From: Linanthus parryae
Lineage: Eukaryota; Streptophyta; Magnoliopsida; Ericales; Polemoniaceae
Length of the DNA: 64,000 nt
Assembly (NCBI GenBank): GCA_023055425.1
Contig: JALGPY010000001.1
Span: forward strand, 33,159,001 to 33,223,000
Reading direction: 5' to 3'
Part shown: positions 1 through 10,560 of the stretch, one piece after another
Layout of the letters: each line of letters opens with the position of its first letter
Position numbering within the stretch: the stretch's first letter is position 1
Notes under the pieces: generated by a model
Told to the model about the DNA's origin: nothing
The model's database searches: none
Seen by the model: only the letters and a program-made list of their open reading frames with translations
Program-made: the position numbers and the translations under genes

Positions 1-311
1 AGACCAAAGCGACCAAATGAATGGCGGTGAAAGTCAGAGTTGGAGAAAAAGGAAGAATTGGCGTCCTACCCGTCTGGTGAATTGGTCTTTGAAAAATACC
101 CGTCTCTCACTTATGTTCGGCGTGTGTAACCCACGCGTGGGTTACACAATTTAATCAACTAAATTAACACTTAATTAGGCAAATTTTTAAAACAATCCTA
201 TACACATCATCATCCACCCTCTCGAATTCACTATCACTCCAACTGCAACTGCAACTCACTCTCTCTCTCTTCTCTGCAACTCACTCACCGGCGCTCGCTG
301 CAACTGCACCC

Positions 312-3300
312 ATGGCTTCCACTGGTTCTTCTTCCTCCGCTCCGGCCGCCGTCTTGCCCCTTCCCAACCCCGTCACACCCACCGTCGGCGAAGAGGTTCG
401 CCTTTTCAAATACCCCCATTCTCAATTCTGTAACTTACTTGATTTCATGTACATGTTTGTGAGGGGTTTCTGTTTGTAATCGATGTTTGAATCAAAGAAA
501 ACAACTCATAGTTTGAATCTGTAACTTACCTGATCATAATTCCACCAAATCAAGAACTCGGACGAGATCCAGATCTAGAACTCGGACGATGACCTGTTCT
601 AGATCTTGGAACTCGTACGAGTAGTTCTCGTCTCAGTATCACTAGATGAATACTGAGACGAGAACCTATAAAACTGGGACGAGAATAAAGCAAGACCCTG
701 CCGAGGAGCAGTTTACTCGTCTTGAGACGAGAACTCCACGCTCCTCTCTGTATAAGCCAGCTTATACTGAGACGAGCATGACTCTCGTCTCGGATAAGAC
801 CAGTTTATACTGGGACGAGCAATGATCTCGTCTCGGTTAAGACCAGATTATACTAGGACGAGAGTCATGCTCGTCTCGGTATATCAAGCTTATACATGCT
901 CGTCTCAGCAGTTAGAAGATGAAAAAAACCCATTGTTTCATTCCAGACTTAGAACAGTCCTGCAACTTGAACACTTAAAATTATTTACCTGTATAGACTT
1001 GAACAGTAATGGATCTCACATCAACACTTCACGAAAAAAAATGTGACACACTTATACTGCATCAAAATTCAGTAACACTTGTACCCTCAAAAAAAACTTC
1101 AGTAACACTTATAATAAGGAAAAAACTTATAAACTTTTAAGTAACAGACCATTATAAATAGTTTGAATTATTTCATTATTTATCTGACATTATTAATGAA
1201 AGTTTAATTTGAATTGTAGAAGCAAATAATCAAGGTTTCGGAGTTCGACGAGAAGTTGGGAGATGTACCACTTCCATTGTGCCGGGTTAAAGTCGACAAA
1301 GGAAACATCACTACGAGGGTAGCCTTGAAAGGGTACAAGCAGAGTTTGCAATACGTCTGCCCTGAGATCCGGGAATTGATTGAAGAAAGGCTCCCCCAGC
1401 TGAAGTTTTTGTTGGACATCCATTGCGCGAGCAACGTTACCTTTCCTAGTATGGTTGTGAATCTTGTCATGCACGCTTTGATGAACACGGACAAAAAAGA
1501 TCCTGAGTTTTGGTTCTACATAAACAACATGCCAGTTCGGTTTGGATTGCAGGAGTTTTGTTTAGTTTCGGGGTTGAGCTTCAACGAAACAACTGGTTTT
1601 GGTGATAAAGAGCATGCATATTCGTGGGCTGCAAAGTATTTCCCTGATCACAAGCTCGGTAACAACATCAAAGTATCTGCGATTGAAAGTGTTTTGAATG
1701 ACCTGAAGCCCAAAATCAAAGAATTGACTGAGGAGGAGAAGTTTGATTATGCGAGACTGCTAATGGTATGCCTGATTGGACGAATGACGTTTGTGAAAAC
1801 CAATGCAGACACAATATCCATGACACCGTTTGGCCTGCTTTCGGATTTTGAATGGGCAAACAAATTCGGATGGGCCAGGTACTTGTGGCCATATTTCGCT
1901 GAGCAAGTGGGTCAGGAGGCTTGGAATAAAGGTACGGATGGCCTCGGTCGTCTGAAGTACAACATGTTGTATTTTCCGCACATATTTCTGGAATGGATTT
2001 GCGAGGCCATACCCCACCTTGGTGATCAGCTGGGAAAACCGAGGGCAGGTGAGGAAAGGAAGTTGCCGCGCTTGGCTAATTGGACGTGGAGAGGATGCGC
2101 ATTGGGCTTGAAAGAAGCAGCGGAATGCTGGAGTGAGATAAAGTTTGTTAATCCTACTCTCGTCCCAACGGAGGAAGAAAAGAAACAACACTACTGGATT
2201 AGCTTCATGGAGTACAGGAGGACTCACCCCGACCAACCACTTCACCCCAGGTGGACTGCTCTGTTCGAGAAGAGGACAGTGCTTGAGGATGACATGAGTT
2301 GTAATCGCAAATTCACACCCAGCTACAACTTTGAGGGAGAGGTGGTGGCTTCACAAAAGCCGCAGAAGAGGATGAGGAAGAAGGATGTTGGAAAGGATGA
2401 CGGTGCCGGGCCGCAGAAGAAGAAGCAGAAAAACACAGTTAACGAGGACGAGCCTGGCCCACAGTCGAAGAAGACTAAGAAGAAGACAGAGAGGCGCAAG
2501 GAAATTGCTCTTGTTGATGAGGAAGAAGAAGAGGAAGAGGAGGAAGCTAGTCTTGTCCCGAGACGAAGAAGGGGTGCAGTTCAGATTTCCTCAACCCCAC
2601 CTCCATCTCCACCGAGAACCCAACCTTCGGTGTCTGCAACACCTCCACCTATGGGTCGACCCGAACCTTCGAGAACTGTGGGAGTTGACTTAGAAGACTT
2701 GAAGCGGGAAATGCGGATAGTTTTTGAAGAGGCATTGGTTCCTATCAAGGAAAACCAGGTCCAATTGAATGAGAAAATGACAGAGATGAGCAGTAGGGTC
2801 GGTAAGATGGAGGAAGATTTGGTTGCCCTAAAAAATGCATGTAAGAATGATTTCACTCGTGTGCGTGAAAAGATCGGCCGGCACGACACGAAAGAGGTCG
2901 AACGACTGACCCAGCTCGGTGTTTGGGGAGAAGCAACGCACAAGATGGTAACAAACCTGCACACCGCTTGGGAAGAAGTGCGAGTAGATCCAACGACCGG
3001 CATTCGGTACCTTAGCGAGGTACGCATATTGTTCTTATTTACGGTGTTTGACTTATGTAATTTAAGGTAATTGTGACCTAATAAATCTATTCATCTATTG
3101 GTAGGATACAGAAAGAGAAGCTGTCATTGAGCCAACCACAGTTAGAGGAACGGCGGGAGGGGGTTCCGGGACAATCGAGTCAACCCCGGTCACTGAAACA
3201 GAAGGAACCGATGGCTCCAATCCAGTTGAGGCTAACCCCACAACACAAACAGAAGCAAGGGGGTCCAGGCAAGTCCAAGCACCCCCAATCGTAGAAACCG

Positions 3301-4592
3301 AAGCAGGACCGTCCATGGCAGCAGAAGAAGGTGGGTTGGAGGAAGATGAGGATTCAGCCACCGATGACGAATTACGGGAATGGATGAAATATAATTACTC
3401 CGAACTCCCTGAAGAATCAGATCCAGAGCCTGAATCGATTGCCATTGATCAGTTTGGACCTCAGGAGTGGGATTGGTGGTATGACGCGGTTGAAAGGGAA
3501 AGATTAGATGAGGGCTGGTCTCCCCAATCACTTTACGATTACAAGAGAGGTGATGAGTTACATGACATATACGGCCGGGATGAGATGCCAATTATTTATG
3601 AGAATGGTGTGGAACGTTACTTTAGCCGTAATCGTGCTAGAATTGATTGGGAGACTACTCCGTATGGGGTTGCACTGGCACAAAAGGGTTGTATTCCAAA
3701 GAAGTTGCTCACTAGTGTGCGTGTTCCAGATTTTGCTATGAGGAATAAGACAAAGCCAGACCCAGAATTTCGTGAAGCATTCTATACTTGGCTAGACGAT
3801 CCAACCCAAGATTATCAGGGGCTGAACTGTGGTTGCAAGGTACTGGGACGAGAATTCTTCCGTTATTTACTTTCGGATAAATTTACCTTATACTGGGGTC
3901 AAATGGATGAGATGACTTATGTGCTTAGACGGTTGTACTCGAAGGAATGTCGTGAAGCGAGGACCGACATCGCCATTACCGACGCTAAGTGGTATCACAC
4001 ATGGGTGAATAAGAACTTGACTGAGGAGCAGCGGCGGAAGGAGTTGGCTATTTATTTTGACGGTAGTAGGCCGAACCGTGGGACAGAGATCGCGAAGGCA
4101 CGTAAGTGGCTCATGCCATGGTTCTCAAAAATGCCAGTTAAGGGGGGGGGGGCTGGACATTGGTTGCTCGTTTACATTGAAGTGGAAGATATGGTTGTTC
4201 AAGTCTTCGATCCAGTGATAGGAATGGGAAAAAAGCAATGGGACCTTGATGCTCTTCGCAAAGAATTCCCTAAGATGCTAAAAGCGTCCGGTCAATGCAG
4301 AGCGCCAAACAGGTTGTTAATTAAAAGGAATGGGTTACCGATGACGCACTACTTCAAGCCCCATGATAAATGGAGATATGCCACAACTATGCTGAAAGAA
4401 TCGGGCTTCTATGTCGTCAGAATGATGGAACACCTTATGGAATGTAATCCCATTCGGGGTTGGACTGAACTGAACCAGAGGGCGATAAAAAAGATGAAGG
4501 AAAATTATTGTATTTTAATTTGGATGGTTCCTTTTCACTTTCCGGTTTGCGATGGAGATGGTAAGAGGAAAGACAACATGGTGCGTAAGTAG
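312..4592 (+). CDS. DUF1985-ULP1 (C48 peptidase-like) protein, three exons
   Basis: Proposed exons are 312-395, 1220-3019 and 3105-4592. Each junction has GT-AG ends and keeps phase 0, giving about 1,123 residues. The start is the ATG at 312, after a CT-rich leader; no ATG lies near the 5' end of exon 2. Residues ~85-260 match the DUF1985 pattern of plant transposon proteins. A basic and poly-glutamate linker follows (~390-480), then a probable coiled coil (~530-600). The C-terminus looks like a ULP1 cysteine protease: GHWLL supplies H980 and VFDP supplies D997. At the position where C-G-F/Y-Y-V is expected it reads E-S-G-F-Y-V, so the nucleophile is Ser1061 rather than Cys. It is therefore probably not a normal deSUMOylase. 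An 11-G run (4142-4152) lies just before the His motif. No frame breaks are seen. Confidence 0.8.
558..911. repeat. left subterminal GACGAG/CTCGTC motif array
   Basis: About 13 copies of GACGAG or its complement CTCGTC lie in 350 bp, mostly in the wider form TACTGGGACGAG or CTCGTCTCGGTA. Neighbouring copies are often head to head, forming dyads such as the pair at about 852-877. The array lies in the first intron (396-1219) of the DUF1985-ULP1 gene. The same motif recurs at 5374-5571 and 6285-6627 near the other end. Confidence 0.85.
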
Positions 4593-4750
4593 GTGGACTT
4601 CGTGTACTAAACTTGTAATGACATAAAACTTTTGTTGGTGTTGAATGAGATTTTAGTTTTTGAAGTTTGTTTTATTAGTACTAATTGATTACATAAGAAA
4701 ACGACGAACAAGCAACAACTACCAACAATTACAAACACACGAACGCATAC

Positions 4751-5086
4751 CTACGACAGGATTATATAGCAACTAACGAAACCAACAACAAAACCAATCA
4801 CGAGAACAAGGAACAAGTTAGCTTTTTGAGGCGCATGAGCAACTACGTCTAGAGAAGTGGATGGACCGTCGTACGGAGTTCGTTGTCTGGTACGGTCGGT
4901 TTCACGCGGGCGTTGCTCGTTCTCAGACCACGCATTTGCAGCCTCTTCGTATGTTGCATACTTAACATAGCAAGCGTTCTTATATCCTGTCGTTTGCTCC
5001 TGACAAGCTGGCCAAGAGGTATATATGCCCGTTTGACGACCCACAAATACGACGTAATAATAATCTCTGCGAGGCATTCCTGACAT
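4751..5086 (-). CDS. small RNase H1-type hybrid-binding domain protein with C-terminal membrane anchor
   Basis: The 111-residue frame begins at ATG 5086 and ends with TAG at 4751-4753. Residues ~8-55 (YYYVVFVGRQTGIYTSW, then GYKNACYVKY and EEAANAW) match the hybrid-binding fold found at the N-terminus of RNase H1 and in viroplasmin-type proteins, which binds RNA:DNA hybrids or dsRNA. No RNase H catalytic domain follows. Instead there is a polar, arginine-rich linker and a hydrophobic stretch at ~92-110 (LFLVLVIGFVVGFVSCYII), probably a tail anchor. It lies 158 bp tail-to-tail from the DUF1985-ULP1 gene, inside the same element. The role is unknown; a nucleic-acid-binding membrane-tethered accessory protein is inference. 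An unseen upstream exon is possible. Confidence 0.65.
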   Translation of the reverse strand: MSGMPRRDYYYVVFVGRQTGIYTSWPACQEQTTGYKNACYVKYATYEEAANAWSENEQRPRETDRTRQRTPYDGPSTSLDVVAHAPQKANLFLVLVIGFVVGFVSCYIILS

Positions 5087-5373
5087 TTTACAATATTACG
5101 TTAGATAATCTGTGATTTAGGTTTTACTTTATGGTTTTACTTTTCACAATGTTAGGGTTTTAAAGATCAAGTTAAATTATATGCAAAAAAAAATTATTTA
5201 TGAAAATAAGATTTTAAAGATTCCAAAAAAAAATGACGGGTTTAAGGGCATAGGTAACATTGTAGGGTTTACTGTTTACCCAATTAGGGTTACTGGTGTC
5301 ACATTTGTTCATTGTGGGAACAGTGACACCTGGTGACTTGCAAGATAAGGCAAGTAAGAACCTTTAAAAACAA

Positions 5374-5571
5374 GGACGAGGATGAGTACAAATAAAGACG
5401 AGCAGTTACTCGTCCCTAAAGACGAGCAGTTACTCGTCCCTGTATTGTGAACATGCACGTCTCAGTTTATGAAGTGAAAACCAAGACGTGGAAGACCTCT
5501 AATACTGAGACGAGCAACAACCTCGTATGGATCTCAAAACCGAGACGAGCTGTCCATCGTCTCAGTCTTGG
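5374..5571. repeat. right GACGAG motif array, first block
   Basis: Motifs such as AAAGACGAGCAGTTACTCGTCCCT occur twice in direct repeat at about 5394-5441, followed by ACTGAGACGAGCA, CCGAGACGAGC and CGTCTCAGT. GACGAG and CTCGTC face one another across spacers of only a few bases, forming small dyads. The core and its flanks are the same as in the left array at 558-911. Confidence 0.8.
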
Positions 5572-5625
5572 AGGTCTTACAAAGAGGATTTAGGTTGCAT
5601 GATATAGGGTTTAGGGGTACATGAG

Positions 5626-6130
5626 TTGGGGTTTATGGATTTAGGATTTAGGATTTCATGGTTTATTGATTAGAGGGGTATTACATGGTTCAATTACATT
5701 TTTAGTAACCATATTGATGGTATTTAGTTGATTTAAGTGTTTATTGAATACAATTATGGGGTTTAGAATAGATGATCTATGGTTTAAGGGCTTACAAGAC
5801 TTGGGGTTTATGGATTTAGGAAATATGAATTCATAGTTTATTGATTAGAGGGGTATTACATGGTTGAATTACATTTTTAGTAACCATATTGCTGGTATTT
5901 AGTTGGTTTAAGTGTTTGTTGACTACAATTATAGGGTTTAGAATAGATGATCTATGGTTTAAGGGATTGCAATACTTGGATTTTTGGAATTAGGACTTTG
6001 GAAATCATGGTTTACTGATTAGAGGTGTTTTACATGGTTTGAACTCCATTTGTAGTGATCATTGTAATGGTTCCTAAGTTAGTTTGAAGGTAGTACTTCA
6101 TTGTATGATATAGGGGTAATGATCCAAGTG
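5626..6130. repeat. three-unit ~175-bp tandem repeat
   Basis: Units start at about 5626, 5801 and 5976, each opening with a TTGGGGTTTATGGATTTAGG-like phrase. Units one and two are nearly identical over GATTAGAGGGGTATTACATGG and TAGAATAGATGATCTATGG; unit three is more degenerate. It lies between the two right-hand motif blocks of the MULE. Confidence 0.8.
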
Positions 6131-6263
6131 TTAGGATTACATGATTAATAGTTCAAGATTACATGATTTTTGGGTTAAAAGTTCACCTCACATGATTTAT
6201 GGTTTAGAAATTACACTAAACATTTTTTACAAGGTTTAAAAACATTTTGTAATGATTTTATGG

Positions 6264-6284
6264 TTTAGGGTTTAGGGTTTAGGG
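6264..6284 (+). repeat. three TTTAGGG telomere-type units
   Basis: Three exact tandem copies of the Arabidopsis-type telomere heptamer TTTAGGG lie here, at the end of a region rich in degenerate GGTTTAGG phrases. Too short to be a relic telomere; it may be a telobox-like site or local slippage. Confidence 0.8.
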
Positions 6285-6627
6285 TATGCTCGTCACAGTA
6301 TGTCTGTTGTATATTGTGTGGAGACTGGAACGAGTAGATGCTCGTCCCTGTATTGTCTGAAAGGACTGGGACGTGCATCTGCCCGTCCCAGTCTACAAAC
6401 CACACTCTCTCGCTTCCAATATCATCAACCTGAAGTAGTAATTGTGTGGAGACTGGAACGAGTAGATGCTCGTCCCTGTATTGTCTGAAAGGACTGGGAC
6501 GTGCATCTGCCCGTCCCAGTCTATGAAGTGCACAACTAAGTCGTGCAACCAAAACTGAGACGAGCACGTCCCAGTCCTTTCAGACAATACAGGGACGAGC
6601 ATCTACTCGTTCCAGTCTCCACACAAT
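6285..6627. repeat. right GACGAG block with 83-bp direct copies and a 64-bp inverted copy
   Basis: An 83-bp sequence at 6313-6395 recurs without change at 6441-6523. Its first 64 bases recur inverted, again without change, at 6564-6627. Copies 6441-6504 and 6564-6627 therefore form a perfect 64-bp stem with a 59-nt loop. Each copy contains GAACGAG, CTCGTCCC and GGGACGTGC variants of the element's motif. Confidence 0.9.
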
Positions 6628-7182
6628 ATACAACACACATCAAACCCAGAATGAAGAACACCACATCAATATAATGAACCTAAATTTAATCAGAAACACA
6701 ACTGAAGATCAAATTTAATAAAAACACTCGACTATCACACATTCTACAATATTATGACGAGAATATTACAATCATAGCAAGAGAAGCACCACAGTTTAGG
6801 GTTTACCGTAGCTCAACAACAATGGCGAAAGAGAGAGACTTCTATACACAGAGTGGGAGAACCAGAGCAAATGAGAGTGAAAAATGAACCAATTTTGAGG
6901 CTGTAATGCAGCTGGTTCATTAAGTTTACAGTTGGAGTTAATTCAATTGTACTTTGGTAGGTTAGGGTAGATGGAATCATTCAATGTTTTTAGAGAGAGA
7001 GAGCTGCACATTTGTTAGGGTTTGTTTTTCAGTTTGAATATCACTCTCACTGACAAGGGTAGCAGGGTAATTCAAGAAATTCAATGGTTTCTCACCCACT
7101 TTAGGGTACATGTCATCAGCCATGTCACACCCAGTAGCCCCACTTGTTTGTTAATGAATCTTGTAAGCATCTGTTTAAAAAG

Positions 7183-7263
7183 AAGGGCATTTTTCAAATA
7201 CCAATTCAGCCTAGTGCAGAATTCAAACTGCAATTCAGAGAATGGCATTTTTCCAATTGCCCC
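7183..7263. repeat. right terminal inverted repeat of the MULE
   Basis: Read on the minus strand this begins GGGGCAATTGGAAAAATGCC and later contains GAATTGGTATTTGAAAAATG, matching the left end at 80-106 with few changes. The AATTGG plus AAAAATGCC phrase occurs twice in the end, so the repeat has a duplicated structure. The left end shows a shorter, more diverged version from base 52. Confidence 0.7.
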
Positions 7264-7272
7264 GAGAAAAAG

Positions 7273-7843
7273 AGTACAAAAGAGAAAGTGTGGTTGGACG
7301 AGAAAAAAAAAGAATGAGAAGTCATAATAGTTTATTTATATATATAATAGTAGAACGTAAGTTTCTAAAAACTTCCATATTTGACACTCCTATCTTTTTC
7401 TTACTTTCTAAATTCTAAATCTGTCAATTCAAAAAACATACCGGGCGCGCTCAATTCAAAAAAGACGGCTAGATAACATTTGAACGAATATATTTTAAAA
7501 CAATCTTGTTGTGGGTATGCAGATAATGTAAGATCCCAATAAATCTATTTTTAACAAAATCTGTTTTGTTTAAAAAAATAACTTTAGAGATAACGATAAG
7601 ATAACAAACTTATTTTTCAAAATCCTGTAAGAAAGCATCTCCTTGCTCTATTTATATCTCCTCCCATTCTCTGCTTATTTCTCATCAAATAAAAAGCCAA
7701 TCTCCTTTCAGGGAAAAGTCTCTTACGATGGTTTGTTTGGTAGAGAATCTCCTTCCTGGGGAAGGTCTCTCTTTCATTTTCTCTATTATATACATGATGT
7801 TTTTCTTTTGTTGATCATTCTCCAATTTTGTCATTCTAGTATT
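7273..7843. other. AT-rich unassigned stretch
   Basis: I see no convincing gene. Short open frames here have no recognisable domain and low-complexity composition. The sequence just before 7844 would be internal flank if the LTR-like block to the right is real. Confidence 0.5.
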
Positions 7844-8480
7844 TGTTGGATAACAATCGAAACTGGACCGAGAGAAGGGAAGAAGAAGAGAATAGAAACA
7901 TAAAAGAAACTGAAAAAGAAATGCAGAAAATTAAATACTTACAGAGTATTGAAAATCTCCTGATTAATTCTGATACGATCTCGAGCATAGACTCGATGTC
8001 CTTAAGACTTATTTGCCCCTTACGGTATTGCTTGTTATGGAGCAAACACCTCGCACGATAATCGCCTCAACCGTGAAGTCTGTCAGTACACTCGCTGCAC
8101 CCTACGAACCGCAATGGTATGGAAACTCTCTCTGGAAATGCTAATGATTTGCAAGAATGTTGGAGATGTGTTTGGAATTTGGTAAGTGAAGAAAATCGTT
8201 GGGGGGGAAGCCTGCTATTTATAGCAGTGTTGGAATGGAGCAGTTGTAACAGTTCATGACAGTTCAACTGTCTGTGACGGTTGAAACCGTTCAGTTTGAA
8301 TGTTAAATTCGTTCTGTGAAGTCAAGGACTGAAAAAATAATTTCAAAGTTGATTTTAGGCCCAAATGGGCTTGACTAACAAATCAGCCCAACCCACACCA
8401 CACCTCGCCACGTCACGGCCCGAACCGAACCCGAGACCGGGCCGAGCCACAATCAGCTTCGGCTGCCCTAGCTTCTTCTA
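7844..8480 (-). mobile_element. possible Copia-type LTR, minus orientation
   Basis: On the minus strand the block has a TATAAATA box at about 8216-8226 followed by a 370-base leader-like run ending in TATCCAACA at 7844, which resembles a Copia LTR end. The presumed U3 (8230-8480) is GC-rich with GGCCCA/TGGGC boxes. I could not find the other LTR, a matching TSD or an initiator-Met primer site, so a host promoter with a leader is an alternative. The right boundary is arbitrary. Confidence 0.3.
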
Positions 8481-9021
8481 GTGTGCCCATGCCCGCTCAA
8501 TCCGCGCCTATCCAGTCAAGTAACCACTGGGACTAACTAGAGAAGCCGATTCTTCTTCTTCGCCGTCCTTTGAGGGAAGGAATTGAGCGTTATCGGAGCA
8601 AAGTCGGTCGTCGAGTTCCGGCGGAGTGAGAGTTGAGCCGAGGAATTGAGCGTTATCGGCCATGAATGTGGTGATTGATGAGAGAGGAGTGGTTTGTTTG
8701 GTGAAGTGAGAGAAGGAGGAGGAGGAGGAGGAGGAAAAGGGTTTGAATCTCATGAGGAGGCGACGGGAAGGGGAATGTAGCCCATCGTCGTCGTAGGAGG
8801 AGGATTGATAACGAAGAAGTGGGGAAGGGGGAAAGTTCGTGGGCTCTGTTTGATGTTTTGACCCGCTGGTGATTTAACGGATAGGGCTTGTTCAGGTAAT
8901 AAGGCCATCAGATCGTGAATACACATAAATGTGGACAACATCTTGGGTAGGCAGAGGTTTAAGATCTCAAGGCCCAAACCTAAACAAATGTTCCAAATGG
9001 GAAGCCTCCTGATGAACTATG
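8481..9021. other. unassigned stretch with GGA microsatellite and weak minus-strand ORF
   Basis: A minus-strand frame (8508-8753, 81 residues) is serine-rich and contains an internally repeated DNAQFL phrase, because GAATTGAGCGTTATCGG occurs twice at about 8580-8660. It matches no family I know. A (GGA)n run sits at about 8712-8736. It could be a leftover 5' exon of a host gene, but nothing proves it. Confidence 0.35.
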
Positions 9022-9049
9022 TTTTTTTTTTTGTCTAACAGAATTTTCA

Positions 9050-9244
9050 TTAACACCAAGGGGAAAAATTACAACCATCTAACAGCAAAATGTTCTTGAA
9101 ATCTTGAGAAACCAAGAGCTCACTACCATCTGATAAACTATTCTGGAGATTTCTAGCTAGAACATCTGCAACCACATTCGCATGTCTCCTAATCCATTTA
9201 ATATCCAAGAAACCTTCCTTAGTGAAGTTCAAGATATCATCCAC
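9050..9244 (-). pseudogene. C-terminal RNase H segment of the same LINE
   Basis: The frame contains IKWIRRHANVVADVLARNLQ, the final RNase H motif of plant LINEs, in which the His and Asp of the R-H-x-N-x-x-A-D pattern are conserved. It is the continuation of the RNase H start at 12424-12221, separated from it by the inserted LTR. Confidence 0.8.
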
Positions 9245-10560
9245 AATGCTTTTGATTTCACAGTTAACTTTGTTGGGTTTTGACTTAGGTAACGCAGCGA
9301 AATAACAAAATGTAATTCCTACTCAAACCCCACCAAGGATCACATGAAGAGACATTCATAACATGATAAGGGACATAGAAGATGTGTACCATTTGGTTCG
9401 GGATATCACACAAAGAATAATGTCCTCGTCTCTACGGTTGATCCACGTCTAGAGGTGAGATGTAGATCTTCCTTCTCCTAGGGCTAGCTTGGACCGGAGG
9501 AAGAGGGAAGAACCAATCAAGCAACGAGGGACAAAGAGAGGATCGACCCTCTCTTTGTGGCCGACGGGTAGGGGCGGACGGCTAGGGGCTTCGGCCTCTA
9601 GCTTGTCTTGCTCTCTCTTTTGCTTTCTCTCCCACTCACTTATGTTATGAGCATTAGTTGTGGGAGGGAAGCTAGAGCATCCTTTATATAGTCCAACAAC
9701 TCCTTGTTAACTACGCGAAGGCCATTCCTAATCCTACATGAATTTGGATTAGTCCCTTCCTTGCATAGTAGTCCTACTAAGTTTGCAAGGTGTTGCAAAG
9801 TGATCCTTCTAATTAATTAATCATATTAATTAATCCCAAATCTAGTTCAACTCTATTAGACGTGTGACCACATAGGTTTCTACTTAGTTGGTAGTAACTA
9901 ATTACTAACATGGAGCGGTGTCTAGCAACACATCCATGCAACGCAACTAATAGATATAAGTCAGTGATCCTGACAAACCTTTGTGCCCAATATCACATAT
10001 TGCATTATCCCTTTGTCTCCATATCCGGATTGGACACGAGACATAAATAGTCACACTCATATATCCAATCTATAGTTCCTCGACCCTGTGAATATACTTA
10101 TGCAAGCAGATAACATCAATATCTTCATATTGATTTATCTGAGTCTGCCCAGACATTCAATAAGCACCATTCCTCGAGTGGCCATGGATATTTGCTCCCA
10201 TTATGTGGGAGGGAAAAATCCTCTCTACGTCACTACGATCTCGAAGCTTTCTTCCTATCATGCCCGATAGCTATCTTTATAGTTGCCCGGTTAAGGCGCA
10301 ACGTTGGATAACATTAAAGCATGATATTCCACAACTAGAGTATCTAGTGACTTCAAGTCTAAGGATTGCAATTATATTAGCACTACGAGAAGCAATTGTG
10401 ACTTTAACATAATCTAATGTATCCTTCTCGTTGTGGGTCAATCCAGTATGCCATTACTCCTAATGCATACCCATGCGTTAGACTTGATATCTCCATATCA
10501 ATCTACACACATACTAGTCTATATGTGATCGTCCTGTTAACCAATATAATGGACTAGGGA

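Larger units (their letters stand above)
52..7263 (+). mobile_element. Mutator-like element carrying DUF1985-ULP1 (KI/VANDAL-like MULE)
   Basis: The 9-bp sequence GAGAAAAAG stands at 43-51 and again at 7264-7272, the duplication length typical of Mutator-like elements. The ends are related in inverted orientation: the stretch at about 80-106 (GAATTGGTCTTTGAAAAATA) pairs with the reverse complement of 7183-7210 with few mismatches, and both extreme ends share an AATTGG core. No MURA transposase is present, so the element would need one in trans. Cargo is a DUF1985-ULP1 gene, a convergent small gene, two motif arrays, a tandem repeat and a hairpin. Plant MULEs with ULP1 protease genes (Kaonashi type) are an established class. 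The TSD is purine-rich, so its chance probability is not negligible; the matching ends make the call stronger. Confidence 0.78.

Noticed and set aside
822..1046. 74-codon frame in the left motif array
   Set aside because: It lies in the first intron of the DUF1985-ULP1 gene, in repeat sequence with no domain.
7836..8267. minus-strand frames of 66-69 codons
   Set aside because: They overlap the TATA box and leader-like region and have no domain.
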